A stretch of 20,936 nt of DNA from Deltaproteobacteria bacterium (GTDB lineage: Bacteria > Desulfobacterota > Syntrophia > Syntrophales > Fen-1087): the NCBI GenBank assembly GCA_026388595.1, contig JAPLJM010000117.1, positions 1 through 20,936 of the forward strand, given 5' to 3'. Under the pieces are notes generated by a model that worked only from the letters and a program-made list of their open reading frames with translations, did not search any database and was not told where the DNA came from. Shown here one piece after another: positions 7,881 through 15,947 of this stretch (position 1 is the stretch's first letter; every line of letters begins with the position of its first letter). A program made the position numbers and the translations under genes.

Positions 7881-9473
7881 ATGTCATTGCCTGATCGAAA
7901 CAACCCATACAATTTTGATGAATTCTTGAAATGGCGGAAAGGGGTTGATTATTATGCTGATGATCTTTTCATCCAGAGCGTGGTGAGGCACTTTGCCGGC
8001 GATGCATGGAAGCGGACTGATGAGGCTGCCCGGGAAATGTCAGTGAAGGCCTCTTTCCGCTGGCGGGATTTTGCAGAGAGCGTTGCATGGCCTGAAAAAC
8101 GCCCCTACATGATGCACTATGACGGGCATCACCGCCGGATCGACCGGATCATCAGGCCGGCGGAAACGGAAATCATGGAGAAGGAGGTCTTTTCGGAGGC
8201 CCTGTTTTCAGAGAAAACGCCGCCCTGGGTCCGGCTCATCAAAATGTATCTGGCCTATCAGAACGGCGAAGCCTGCATTGCCTGTCCCATCACCTGCACG
8301 GAAGGGCTGGTTGCAATTCTTGAAAGGTATGCCGACAAGCCCGAAACGAAGCACATTCTCCGGCACTGCAAGGAAGGTATTGAAGGCGACTTTGCTATCG
8401 GCGCTCAATACCTTTCCGAAATCCAGGGCGGGTCTGATGTGCCTGCCAATGTTCTGGAAGCCGTCCAGGAAGGGGATGTCTGGAAACTTTACGGTGCCAA
8501 GTTTTTTTGTTCCGCCACTCATGCCGATTATGCTGTGGTGACGGCAAAGCCTGCAGGATCGGAAGAGGTCGCTTTGTTCGTGGTTCCCTCCTGGCTGCCC
8601 GGCGACAAAGAGAAGGAGATCCGGAACGGTTTTACCATTGACCGGATCAAGTGGAAGCTTGGCACAAGCGAACTGACAACGGCGGAAATTACCTGTCAGG
8701 GGGCCGTAGCCTATCCTGTCGGTCCGCTTGCCCGGGGGCTCGCCAATGTGGTGGGCATCGTTCTCACTTATTCCCGCTTGACCGTGGGGCTGTCCTGCGC
8801 CGCCTTTATGACCCGGGCTGTCCGGGAAGCCAGGAAATACGCTGAATTCAGGGAAGCCTTCGGTCTCAGGGTAAATCAATTTCCCATGGTCATGGGCCAG
8901 TTGAAATCCATGGAAAATGCAGTAAAACGGACAACCGCCGCCGCCTTCAAGCTCTACGGCGAATTTCTGAAACTGGAAGGCGGCCTGAAAGGCGGGCTGG
9001 TGAAGGATGAGCCGGAAACTGCCAGGAAGAAACAGTTTGATATCCGTGAACTCATCATGCTTCAAAAGATTACGGCCTCCTGGGATGCGACCGATGTCAT
9101 CCGCGCGGCCATGTCCATCTTCGGCGGCCATGGTGTGATGGAGGATTTTTCCTGCCTGCCGAGGTTATACCGGGATGCAGCTGTTAATGAGCTGTGGGAG
9201 GGGCCGCGCAATGTCCTTTTGACGCAGATGCATCGGGATTTTCAGCGCGCCTCGGAATGGTACAGGCCGGCGGACTTCGTGGAAAACATTCTGAAAGGTG
9301 GAGATCCCCATATTATTAAAGGACTTGCAGCCGAAATTACAGAGCTCGTCGCGTACCCCAGCCTCTTCCAGCCCGATGATAAAACCATCGAAATCTGCAG
9401 GCGCTGGGACGATTACTGTCACCGGCTGTACCATGCCTATCAGGATCAGGCTCTCAAAGAAGTGGAGGGATAG
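7881..9473 (+). CDS. AidB-like acyl-CoA dehydrogenase
   Basis: This 530-residue flavoprotein belongs to the acyl-CoA dehydrogenase superfamily. Its length and several segments follow the AidB branch rather than ordinary 380-residue members: YDGHHRRIDRI (80-90), IACPITCTEG (133-142), LSEIQGGSDV (178-187, flavin contact), FFCSATHADY (208-217), FGGHGVMEDF (414-423), LPRLYRDAAVNELWEGPRNV (426-445) and an extra C-terminal helical domain. In that last motif E440 of WEGP occupies the position of the catalytic Glu of the isovaleryl-CoA/YEGT type. E. coli AidB binds DNA and is induced by alkylation, but anaerobes also use related enzymes in catabolism, so the substrate is open. GGGAGG (7870-7875) precedes the ATG by 5 nt. 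It is the first gene of a tight pair: the next gene starts 3 nt after its stop. Confidence 0.9.
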   Translation: MSLPDRNNPYNFDEFLKWRKGVDYYADDLFIQSVVRHFAGDAWKRTDEAAREMSVKASFRWRDFAESVAWPEKRPYMMHYDGHHRRIDRIIRPAETEIMEKEVFSEALFSEKTPPWVRLIKMYLAYQNGEACIACPITCTEGLVAILERYADKPETKHILRHCKEGIEGDFAIGAQYLSEIQGGSDVPANVLEAVQEGDVWKLYGAKFFCSATHADYAVVTAKPAGSEEVALFVVPSWLPGDKEKEIRNGFTIDRIKWKLGTSELTTAEITCQGAVAYPVGPLARGLANVVGIVLTYSRLTVGLSCAAFMTRAVREARKYAEFREAFGLRVNQFPMVMGQLKSMENAVKRTTAAAFKLYGEFLKLEGGLKGGLVKDEPETARKKQFDIRELIMLQKITASWDATDVIRAAMSIFGGHGVMEDFSCLPRLYRDAAVNELWEGPRNVLLTQMHRDFQRASEWYRPADFVENILKGGDPHIIKGLAAEITELVAYPSLFQPDDKTIEICRRWDDYCHRLYHAYQDQALKEVEG

Positions 9474-9476
9474 TCA

Positions 9477-11501
9477 GTGGCCTCCTCTTCCGAATATCTG
9501 ATCGATTGTGAATTTGGTATCTCCTATGGGCCGTTGGACGACCGTCTGAACGGCCTCTATCTTCCGGCCTTGTCTCGTTCTGCCAAGTATGATCGGACCG
9601 CCGGTTTTTTTTCTCCCCAGTCATTGGCCATTGCCGCCAGGGGGGTCGAGGCTCTGATCAGAAATAGAGGCCAAATGCGGCTTTTGGTCGGCGCCGGACT
9701 TGTGGAAAGGGACCTCGCCAACGTCCGGGGGGTGCGGGAAATAGAGGAGATTCTGAAGGATAAATTCCTATCCTTGCTTGAGGTTGTGGAACCCTGGATG
9801 AAACAAGGACTGGAGGTTCTGGGTTGGATGGCCGCTGACAGGACACTTGAGATCCGCATTGTCTTACCGCACGAGGACGGCAGGCTTCAGGGTGTTGCCA
9901 CAGCCATGAATTTTGATCAGCCACGCATAGGAATTTTTACTGATCCGGAGGGCAATCAGCTTGGCATCTACGGGGCTGTCGACGAATCCCTGCAGGCAGG
10001 TGATCAGAATTATGAACAACTCGTCGTCTACAAGTCCTGGGAGCCCAGCGTCCTTTATCTACACGTGATCAGACATCATTTTGAGCGGCTCTGGGAAGGC
10101 AAAGAGCCGGGCTGGCGCTCACTGATGCTACCGGAAGCCGTTATCGATCGGCTGATTCAATTTTGTCCCGGAAAGTTGCCTGTTCGTAATCGTGGCGAAG
10201 ATGCATTTACAGGAAAATCCGAGCTGAGCTCCGACGTTAGGAAAATGATTATTCTCCAGTTTCTCCGGGATGCTCCTTATTTTCCCTTCAATGATACAGA
10301 TCAGCCTGGGGAGAAAAGTAAGCATGCAGAAGAAGGGGTTTTGCAGGAGACTGCGATTCTGGACAACCCGGAGTCTTGCAGCCTGCCACTGATGCGCTTT
10401 GAGGCCGGACCAAAGGAACCCCTGGTGGTGTATTATCATCTCCAGGCAAACCAAATCAGTCCTCTCAGGTCTATCGAAGAGCTGGAAGCGGTGTTTCATG
10501 AGCGGACGCGTGAATATGCGATGCTGGCTGCAGCTGAAATCAGAGCCAGAGAACACTTTCATGGCTTTCTGAAGGCGCGTGAAGATTTGAAGGTGAAGGA
10601 CCGCCAGAAGGCTGAGCAACAGAAGCGGTCTGCCCTTATGAAAGCGGGGGAGAGGGTGCTGATAAAAGCGGCTCTCTGTGATATTGCGAAATCCAGGCAT
10701 GCCACCCTTTTCGATGAGGATCTGCTGACCGCCGGATTTGACGAGGCAACGATTCTCCGGCAGAAGAAAAAAGGATTTCCCTATCCTGAACTGATTGCCC
10801 TGGTCAATCCGGATGAACGCGCTCAGCCGGCTTTGGATGACCCTTTCTGGCGGGATGTTGATGGCAAAACGCAAAAGAAAATTCAGGCGATCGAGGCGGC
10901 ACTGATCGAAGAGGGTAGGGATCTGATTAAAAAGTGGACGGCCTTGGGCAGCAAGCTCCTGGCTGAGGCTGCTCTTCCCGGTTTTGCCGTCCGGAAATAT
11001 TATATGACCGAGCCAAAGGAAAAACCCCGGCTGACCCTGGTCATTGCACCGCCGCACAAGGAACGCTTTACGCGATATCTGCCTTTTTATTCTATGGAGT
11101 CAGCGTTTGACAAATTCGGCCAGGGCAGAAATGCCGGAGAAGATGGGTGGATGGAAGTCGAGATCGGAAAAAAGCTGAATAAATCCATGTTTGTCATGCG
11201 GACCGAAGGTCGGGCAATGGAACCCTTAATATCAGATGGGCATTTTGTGGTTTTTGATAGCGATATTAAGGGTTCCCTCGATGGTGCCATTCTTTTTGTT
11301 TACGGTAAAGACATCTACGATCCGAACCGGAGCGGTCATTTGACGGTTCGGCGCTTCAGAAGCATCAACGCTGACGCAAAAACCGGGAAATATCAGGAAA
11401 TCATTCTTGAACCGCTGCACCCTGATTATCAGCGCCTTCATTTTAAAAACATAGAAAAAAGCGCTTTCAAGATCATTGCCCGCTATGTGAGCGGGGTTTG
11501 A
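9477..11501 (+). CDS. PLD-like plus S24-like protein, both sites degenerate, no helicase core
   Basis: I know no family name for this whole 674-residue protein. Residues 20-210 look like the HKD/PLD-type N-terminus of certain SF2 helicases (LNGLYLPALSRSAKYDRTAGFF, then NYEQLVVYKSW), but the expected HxK is Q148-P149-R150 and the GSxNES motif is G166-A-V-D-E-S171. Residues 216-270 end in ILQFLRDAPYFPF, which in my memory precedes a helicase core; here no Walker A or DExx motif follows. A charged helical middle (about 330-400) comes next. Residues 534-674 are S24/LexA-like (LPFYSMESAFDKF, then FVMRTEGRAMEPLISDGHF), but the catalytic Ser is A580 and the Lys is R625. The start is GTG at 9477, with GGAGGG (9464-9469) inside the preceding gene, so translation is coupled. 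The long intact frame suggests it is functional; nuclease or protease activity is unlikely. The function is unknown, perhaps DNA binding or regulation. Confidence 0.8.
   Translation: MASSSEYLIDCEFGISYGPLDDRLNGLYLPALSRSAKYDRTAGFFSPQSLAIAARGVEALIRNRGQMRLLVGAGLVERDLANVRGVREIEEILKDKFLSLLEVVEPWMKQGLEVLGWMAADRTLEIRIVLPHEDGRLQGVATAMNFDQPRIGIFTDPEGNQLGIYGAVDESLQAGDQNYEQLVVYKSWEPSVLYLHVIRHHFERLWEGKEPGWRSLMLPEAVIDRLIQFCPGKLPVRNRGEDAFTGKSELSSDVRKMIILQFLRDAPYFPFNDTDQPGEKSKHAEEGVLQETAILDNPESCSLPLMRFEAGPKEPLVVYYHLQANQISPLRSIEELEAVFHERTREYAMLAAAEIRAREHFHGFLKAREDLKVKDRQKAEQQKRSALMKAGERVLIKAALCDIAKSRHATLFDEDLLTAGFDEATILRQKKKGFPYPELIALVNPDERAQPALDDPFWRDVDGKTQKKIQAIEAALIEEGRDLIKKWTALGSKLLAEAALPGFAVRKYYMTEPKEKPRLTLVIAPPHKERFTRYLPFYSMESAFDKFGQGRNAGEDGWMEVEIGKKLNKSMFVMRTEGRAMEPLISDGHFVVFDSDIKGSLDGAILFVYGKDIYDPNRSGHLTVRRFRSINADAKTGKYQEIILEPLHPDYQRLHFKNIEKSAFKIIARYVSGV
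11479..11499. terminator. Hairpin at the convergent gene junction, possible terminator
   Basis: CCCGCT (11479-11484) pairs with AGCGGG (11490-11495) around a 5-nt loop, followed by GTTT. It lies inside the last codons of the + strand gene because the two convergent stop codons abut. The T-run is short, so termination may be inefficient. Confidence 0.35.
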
Positions 11502-12332
11502 CTATTTCAAATAGCCGGGCAGCTGCTTCAGTTCTTTCCCCTGGAAACTACAGGGAATGGGACAGGTCTTGCAGGGACTCTTGGCAGCCGGCAGCGGCGG
11601 TTCCCCCTTGACCTTCTGCTCGATGAATTTCAGGCACTTGCTAACCTGTGCGTCCGGCCCATCCACAACCAGGGTAACGCATCCTTCCGCACCGCCCCAT
11701 CCGCCAGAGGCGAAGTGAACAGCCTCTACTTCAAAGAGGCTTTCAATGGCATCGATTTCCGTGAAAGCGATCCCATCGGAAACGCAGGCCATCCCGACAC
11801 GTGCACCGATGGTTTTACCGAGGGTCAGCGTTCCGCCATATTGGGCCGCCAATTCTACCGAGGGAATCATCTTTTCAAGCCCTATCGGATAGATGATTTC
11901 TAAGCCCCTGGCCTTCATGGCCATATAAAACTGACCCATGGTTCCGCCCGCGGGGCTTGCCATGATGACGCCGACATTCCCCTGATGATCGAGGGCATTT
12001 GCCCCCTTCAGGAGGATGTCTCCGGGAGAGAGCTTGTCCAGAACAGAAGCCGGCTCCACAGGGAGTGCCTTGCCCTTGTGGAATGTCACAGGCTTGATCC
12101 GGTCATCCGCACCAAGGACACAGAGAATGCCATTGATGACCTGACCGGCCGTGTAACCTTCCTTTTTGACCTTCTCGCCCAGAAGCTCTTCGAGAATATA
12201 AGCATTGGTCGATCCTCTGCCCACAAGAAGGTATCCGTTCTTCATGGCATGCTTGATCTCGGGAAGCGCCGCCACGCCCTTCCCGATCAACCTTTTAGAT
12301 TCCGCCGGTGTGAGGGTAAACAGTGCCTGCAT
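11502..12332 (-). CDS. Conserved hypothetical protein with C-terminal Cys cluster
   Basis: This 276-residue protein resembles a conserved family of unknown function that I recall from anaerobic bacteria and archaea, but I cannot name its domain. Visible traits are an N-terminal LTPAESKRLIGKGVAALPEI, a Gly-rich GRGSTNAYILEELLG (38-52), GDILLKGANALDHQGNVGV (104-122), IYPIGLEKMIPSVELAAQYG (147-166), a Gly-rich ASGGWGGAEG (208-217), and a C-terminal C254-x2-C257-x3-C261 cluster that could bind a metal or Fe-S cluster. There is no signal peptide or membrane segment, so it is probably cytoplasmic. The repeated Gly-Asn-Asp pattern hints at a nucleotide- or CoA-binding fold, but this is a guess. The ATG at 12332 has a strong AAAGGAG-type site (complement of 12341-12347). 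It is monocistronic and its stop codon directly abuts that of the convergent gene. Confidence 0.85.
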   Translation of the reverse strand: MQALFTLTPAESKRLIGKGVAALPEIKHAMKNGYLLVGRGSTNAYILEELLGEKVKKEGYTAGQVINGILCVLGADDRIKPVTFHKGKALPVEPASVLDKLSPGDILLKGANALDHQGNVGVIMASPAGGTMGQFYMAMKARGLEIIYPIGLEKMIPSVELAAQYGGTLTLGKTIGARVGMACVSDGIAFTEIDAIESLFEVEAVHFASGGWGGAEGCVTLVVDGPDAQVSKCLKFIEQKVKGEPPLPAAKSPCKTCPIPCSFQGKELKQLPGYLK

Positions 12333-12795
12333 TTTGAGTTCTCCTTTCTGTCTGGGGGGTGGATGGTACTTTTCAGAATCTTAACATCTTTTGTCTCTTT
12401 TTCTACATGACTCCGATCCAATTCACAAGCTTTTTAAGGCAAAAACGAAAAGGCCTGATCTATCTGGACCTGGCGGTAGGACAACAAACCGGATGCTTTC
12501 CGAAAGCAGGAAAATCATACCACGATGATAAACTGAAAATATATCTTGCTATTCTTCAACCCATCGTGTAGGTGAAATCCCGTGATAGCGTTTGTCATTT
12601 GCCTTCCCACCTTTCTTCTTGAGAAACTTCGGCAGGAAAATCCCGCTAATCTAATAAGAATCCAAATTTAGTGCCGTCTTCGTGACCTGTGTTTCAGACG
12701 CCCAACAAGCGTGTGGAGTGTCGTGTCTTAACCAGCCGTAACGGTATGATATGGATTCAAATCTCTCAACCGCTGGTAAATAAAAAGGATAAAGA
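12333..12795. other. Divergent intergenic region without a clear gene
   Basis: This 463-nt stretch separates two divergent genes and should hold both promoters. Short open frames in it carry no motif or ribosome binding site. TATGAT at 12744-12749 could be a -10 box for the helicase gene, but no good -35 is seen. A long untranslated leader, as in many cold-shock helicase genes, is possible. No tRNA or riboswitch fold was recognised. Confidence 0.5.
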
Positions 12796-14013
12796 ATGAG
12801 TTTTGAAAGTTTTAAGTTAGACGATCGTGTGGAGCGAGGTCTTCAGGCGGCCGGTTACAAGAAAGCAACGCCGATCCAGACGGCTGCCATCCCGTCAATC
12901 CTGGCGGGGCATGACGTCATTGGCACCGCTCAGACCGGCACAGGTAAGACGGCTGCGTTTGTTCTGCCGATCCTGCACAACCTTCTGGCCGCCAACGCCA
13001 AAGAGCCGGGCGGTCGCAGGACGCGCGCCCTGATCATTACGCCGACGCGTGAACTGGCCGAACAAATCAACGATGTCGTGAACGAACTGGGGAAATTTAC
13101 GTCCCTCCGATCAGCCACGGTATACGGCGGCGTGGGCATGCAGCCGCAGGAAAAAGCATTGCAGCAGGGCGTCGAGGTGATCGTCGCCTGTCCGGGCCGC
13201 CTGCTGGACCATCTGAACAGGGGAAATGCCCGTTTGGACCGGGTTGAGGTTCTGGTGATCGATGAAGCGGATCGCATGCTCGATATGGGATTTTTACCGT
13301 CCATCCAACAGATCATGAAGCAAACGTCGCCCCGGCGGCAGACGCTGCTCTTTTCAGCGACATTCGATGCGGCCGTGGAACAGCTGGCGGCAAAGTCAAT
13401 GCGCTTTCCGCAGCGATTTTCCATGGGAACCGATGCGCCCACCAGCACCGTTGCACATACGCTTTACCCGGTCCCGCAGCACTTGAAACCGGGCCTGTTG
13501 CAACGACTGCTCGACGAGATGACCGTCAATTCCATCCTGGTCTTCACCCGGACAAAGCACCGGGCCGACCGTGTTGTCGAAAAAATAAAGCGGGCCGGTT
13601 ATGCGGCCTCGGCCTTGCACGCCAATAAGTCCCAGAGCCAGCGCAAGCTGGCCGTGGACCAGTTCCGGGCCGGCAAGATCAAGGTCCTGGTCGCGACGGA
13701 TATCGCGGCCAGGGGATTGGATATTGCGTCCATTTCCCATGTCATCAATTTTGACATTCCCGATTCGGCCACCAGCTACATTCACCGGATTGGCCGGACG
13801 GGCAGGGCAGAACGCCTCGGTGACGCCTTTACGCTGGTAACCCATGAGGATAAGGACACAATCCGGGACATTGAAAAGATCCTCGGTTCACCGATTGAAA
13901 GAAGGCTGTTGGAGGGATTCAATTATCGCGAAGCTTCGGATAAAGACCCGGTGGCGCTTCCATCGCGTCATACCTACAATCGGGTTCGCTCGCTGAAACG
14001 TCAATACGCCTGA
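12796..14013 (+). CDS. DEAD-box ATP-dependent RNA helicase, RhlE type
   Basis: This 405-residue RNA helicase unwinds RNA duplexes in ribosome assembly, mRNA decay or cold adaptation. The full motif set is present: Q-motif region with F3 and TPIQ (25-28), motif I AQTGTGKT (45-52), Ia PTRELAEQ (83-90), motif Ib as CPGR (132-135), II DEAD (156-159), III SAT (187-189), V TDIAARGLDI (300-309) and VI HRIGRTGRA (329-337). The C-terminal tail is short (about 30 residues beyond the core), as in the simplest RhlE-like proteins, and lacks the long basic extensions of CsdA/DeaD. AAGGA (12785-12789) lies 6 nt before the ATG. Transcription seems independent, with a large perfect hairpin 26 nt after the stop codon. 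Confidence 0.95.
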   Translation: MSFESFKLDDRVERGLQAAGYKKATPIQTAAIPSILAGHDVIGTAQTGTGKTAAFVLPILHNLLAANAKEPGGRRTRALIITPTRELAEQINDVVNELGKFTSLRSATVYGGVGMQPQEKALQQGVEVIVACPGRLLDHLNRGNARLDRVEVLVIDEADRMLDMGFLPSIQQIMKQTSPRRQTLLFSATFDAAVEQLAAKSMRFPQRFSMGTDAPTSTVAHTLYPVPQHLKPGLLQRLLDEMTVNSILVFTRTKHRADRVVEKIKRAGYAASALHANKSQSQRKLAVDQFRAGKIKVLVATDIAARGLDIASISHVINFDIPDSATSYIHRIGRTGRAERLGDAFTLVTHEDKDTIRDIEKILGSPIERRLLEGFNYREASDKDPVALPSRHTYNRVRSLKRQYA

Positions 14014-14038
14014 GTTTTTGGCTTGATGTTGATCTAAA

Positions 14039-14073
14039 TACAAGGGGGGCATTCGACGAATGCCCCCCTTGTA
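14039..14073. terminator. Perfect 17-bp inverted repeat after the RNA helicase gene
   Basis: TACAAGGGGGGCATTCG (14039-14055), one A, then its exact reverse complement (14057-14073) form a very stable GC-rich hairpin. It lacks a following T-run on either strand (GTAAATACC comes next), so it is not a textbook terminator. It may still stop polymerase or protect the mRNA 3' end. Confidence 0.6.
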
Positions 14074-14216
14074 AATACCTTGTCTCCGCACCTGCATGCC
14101 GAATATGTAACCGGCGCCCTTGCCTTTTTGATCAAAATGTAATAGATTGAGCCCTAAGAACAAATCCTAACAACAGAAAGTAACCAAGGACCGGCGGCGG
14201 TATCTTACGGTGTGAT

Positions 14217-15089
14217 GTGAAGTACGAAGGAATGATCATCAGGCCCCCCAGTGAGGCCAAAAGCCTGCTTTTGCAGGTGACGGTGGGGTGTTCCCACAAT
14301 AAATGCAGCTTTTGCCCAACCTACAAGGGGGAAAATTTCCGCATTAAATCCTTTGCAGAGATTGAGGAAGACATTCTGGAGGCGAGCCGCTACCGCTCCG
14401 TGGAGAAGCTGTTTCTCTGTGACGGCGATGTCCTGATTCTCCCACAGAGGCGGCTTGTGGAGATCCTGCTCTCTATCCAGCGGCAAATCAAGGGCGTGAA
14501 AAGGGTGGGATGCTATGCCAATGCCAAGAGCATCCTGCGGAAGACCCCGGAAGAACTGGTGCAATTACGGGAACTGGGTTTGTTGATCGTCTATCTGGGT
14601 GTGGAAACCGGAAATGAAGGCCTGCTGAAGATAATCAGCAAGGGCGCAAGCAATGCGCAGCTTGTCGAAGCGGGCCAAAGGATCAAGAATGCCGGGATTG
14701 CCCTTTCTGTTACGGTGCTCCTGGGGATCGGCGGGATCGAAAAAAGCGTCGAACACGCCTTCGATACGGCAAAGATCCTGACGGATATCGATCCCGATTA
14801 TGTCGGCGCCCTGACGGTGATGGTCGTTCCCGGGACACCGCTTTATGAAGATTATGTCAAGGGCGTGTTTGTGCTTCCCGATACCTTTGGATTTCTGAGG
14901 GAATTGGAAATCATGGTTGCCCACTCTGATTTCACGAACTGCTTCTTTACGTCCAATCACGCTTCGAATTACCTGCCCATCCGAGCCAGGATGCCGGAAG
15001 AAAAGGAAAAAACCATCCACATGATTCAGCATGTCATTCAATCCGGCGATAACCGGCGATTGCGTCCGGAATATTTGCGAGGGTTGTAA
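14217..15089 (+). CDS. Radical SAM protein with CX4CX2C cluster motif
   Basis: This 290-residue radical SAM enzyme of unknown reaction starts with YEGMIIRPPSEAKSLLLQVT and then GCSHNKCSFC, which carries the 4Fe-4S ligands C25, C30 and C33. The spacing C-x4-C-x2-C differs from the canonical C-x3-C-x2-C, but I recall it from this subfamily (GCPHNKCTFC in relatives). Other visible elements are the aromatic FCPTYKG, LFLCDGDVLILP, and the SAM-binding YLGVETGNEGLLKII region typical of Elp3/HemN-like proteins. There is no cobalamin domain or extra Fe-S domain. The frame opens with GTG at 14217; an ATG at 14232 is an alternative, and neither has a strong ribosome binding site. It heads a compact run: the corC-like gene begins 12 nt after its stop. 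Confidence 0.88.
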   Translation: MKYEGMIIRPPSEAKSLLLQVTVGCSHNKCSFCPTYKGENFRIKSFAEIEEDILEASRYRSVEKLFLCDGDVLILPQRRLVEILLSIQRQIKGVKRVGCYANAKSILRKTPEELVQLRELGLLIVYLGVETGNEGLLKIISKGASNAQLVEAGQRIKNAGIALSVTVLLGIGGIEKSVEHAFDTAKILTDIDPDYVGALTVMVVPGTPLYEDYVKGVFVLPDTFGFLRELEIMVAHSDFTNCFFTSNHASNYLPIRARMPEEKEKTIHMIQHVIQSGDNRRLRPEYLRGL

Positions 15090-15101
15090 AAGGAGTCAGC
15101 C

Positions 15102-15947
15102 ATTATCAGGAAAACCATTGCTTCGAGGCTCAAAGGGATTTTTTCAGCCAGAGATCCCGACCAGTTGGAAAAGGAAATTCAGTCTATCATTGACGCCGGC
15201 GCGGAGGACGGCCTGATCGACCCCCAATCCGGTGAAATGATCCAGAGCATTCTGGAATTCCGCGACACCGTCGTCCGCGAGGTTATGATTCCCCGGACGG
15301 AAATGGTCGCCATTCCCAGCGATGCCCCCGTTGAGGAGATCATCGATCTCATTACCCGCTACGGTCACACCCGGATACCGGTCTACAGCGGCAGCATTGA
15401 TAATATTGTCGGTATCCTGAATGTGAAGGACCTGCTCAAATTCTGGTCGAAGCCGATTGCAAAAGGCGACATTCTTTCCATCCTCAGGAAGCCCTATTAT
15501 ATCCCTGAAACCAAGAACACCCATCTCCTTCTGCACGAGCTGAAGCAACGGAAGCACCACCTGGCCGTTGTGATCGACGAGTACGGCGGGACATCGGGTC
15601 TGGTGACGCTGGAAGATCTGATCGAGGAAATCGTCGGTGAAATCCATGATGAGCATGACACGCAGGATGGAGATATTGCCGAGCTTCCCGATGGCTATAT
15701 CCTCGTGGACGGCAGAACGGATATCGAAAAGATTGAGGATCATTTCGGGGTGACATTTCCGGAAGGGAAGTATGAGACCCTGGGAGGAATGATCCTCCAT
15801 GCCATCGGGAAAATCCCTGTCACCGGTGAAATGATCAAAATTGAGCAATTCGAGATGATCATTGAATCTGCGGATGAACGCAGTATCAAAAAAGTCAAAA
15901 TGAAGCGGTTGACCGGCGATCAGAATGGCACAGCACCATGGGCGTAG
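15102..15947 (+). CDS. CorC/YbeX-like CBS-domain protein, apparent ATT start
   Basis: This 281-residue cytoplasmic protein has two CBS repeats (about 58-113 and 126-180) and a C-terminal CorC_HlyC transporter-associated domain (about 199-274). Family hallmarks are REVMIPRTEMVAIP, TRIPVYSG and VIDEYGGTSGLVTLEDLIEEIVGEI. Relatives (CorC, YbeX) act in Mg2+/Co2+ efflux or ribosome maturation. No DUF21 membrane domain is present. No ATG, GTG or TTG precedes the conserved N-terminus: the frame reads AAG GAG TCA GCC ATT ATC AGG, with AGGAG (15091-15095) 6 nt before ATT at 15102. A TTG at 15165 would drop 21 family-like residues and has no ribosome binding site. The neighbours lnt and prfB match a common arrangement (ybeX next to lnt), and the lnt start overlaps this stop by 10 nt. 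Confidence 0.9.
   Translation: MIRKTIASRLKGIFSARDPDQLEKEIQSIIDAGAEDGLIDPQSGEMIQSILEFRDTVVREVMIPRTEMVAIPSDAPVEEIIDLITRYGHTRIPVYSGSIDNIVGILNVKDLLKFWSKPIAKGDILSILRKPYYIPETKNTHLLLHELKQRKHHLAVVIDEYGGTSGLVTLEDLIEEIVGEIHDEHDTQDGDIAELPDGYILVDGRTDIEKIEDHFGVTFPEGKYETLGGMILHAIGKIPVTGEMIKIEQFEMIIESADERSIKKVKMKRLTGDQNGTAPWA

Noticed and set aside
8208..9131. 307-codon open frame on the - strand
   Set aside because: It lies wholly opposite the AidB-like gene, whose motifs are clear, and its own translation is low-complexity Gly/Pro/His-rich shadow.
10128..11057. 309-codon open frame on the - strand
   Set aside because: It is antisense to the PLD/S24 gene, with no ribosome binding site or recognisable domain.
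12359..12571. 70-codon open frame between the hypothetical and helicase genes
   Set aside because: There is no ribosome binding site and no motif, and the composition looks non-coding.
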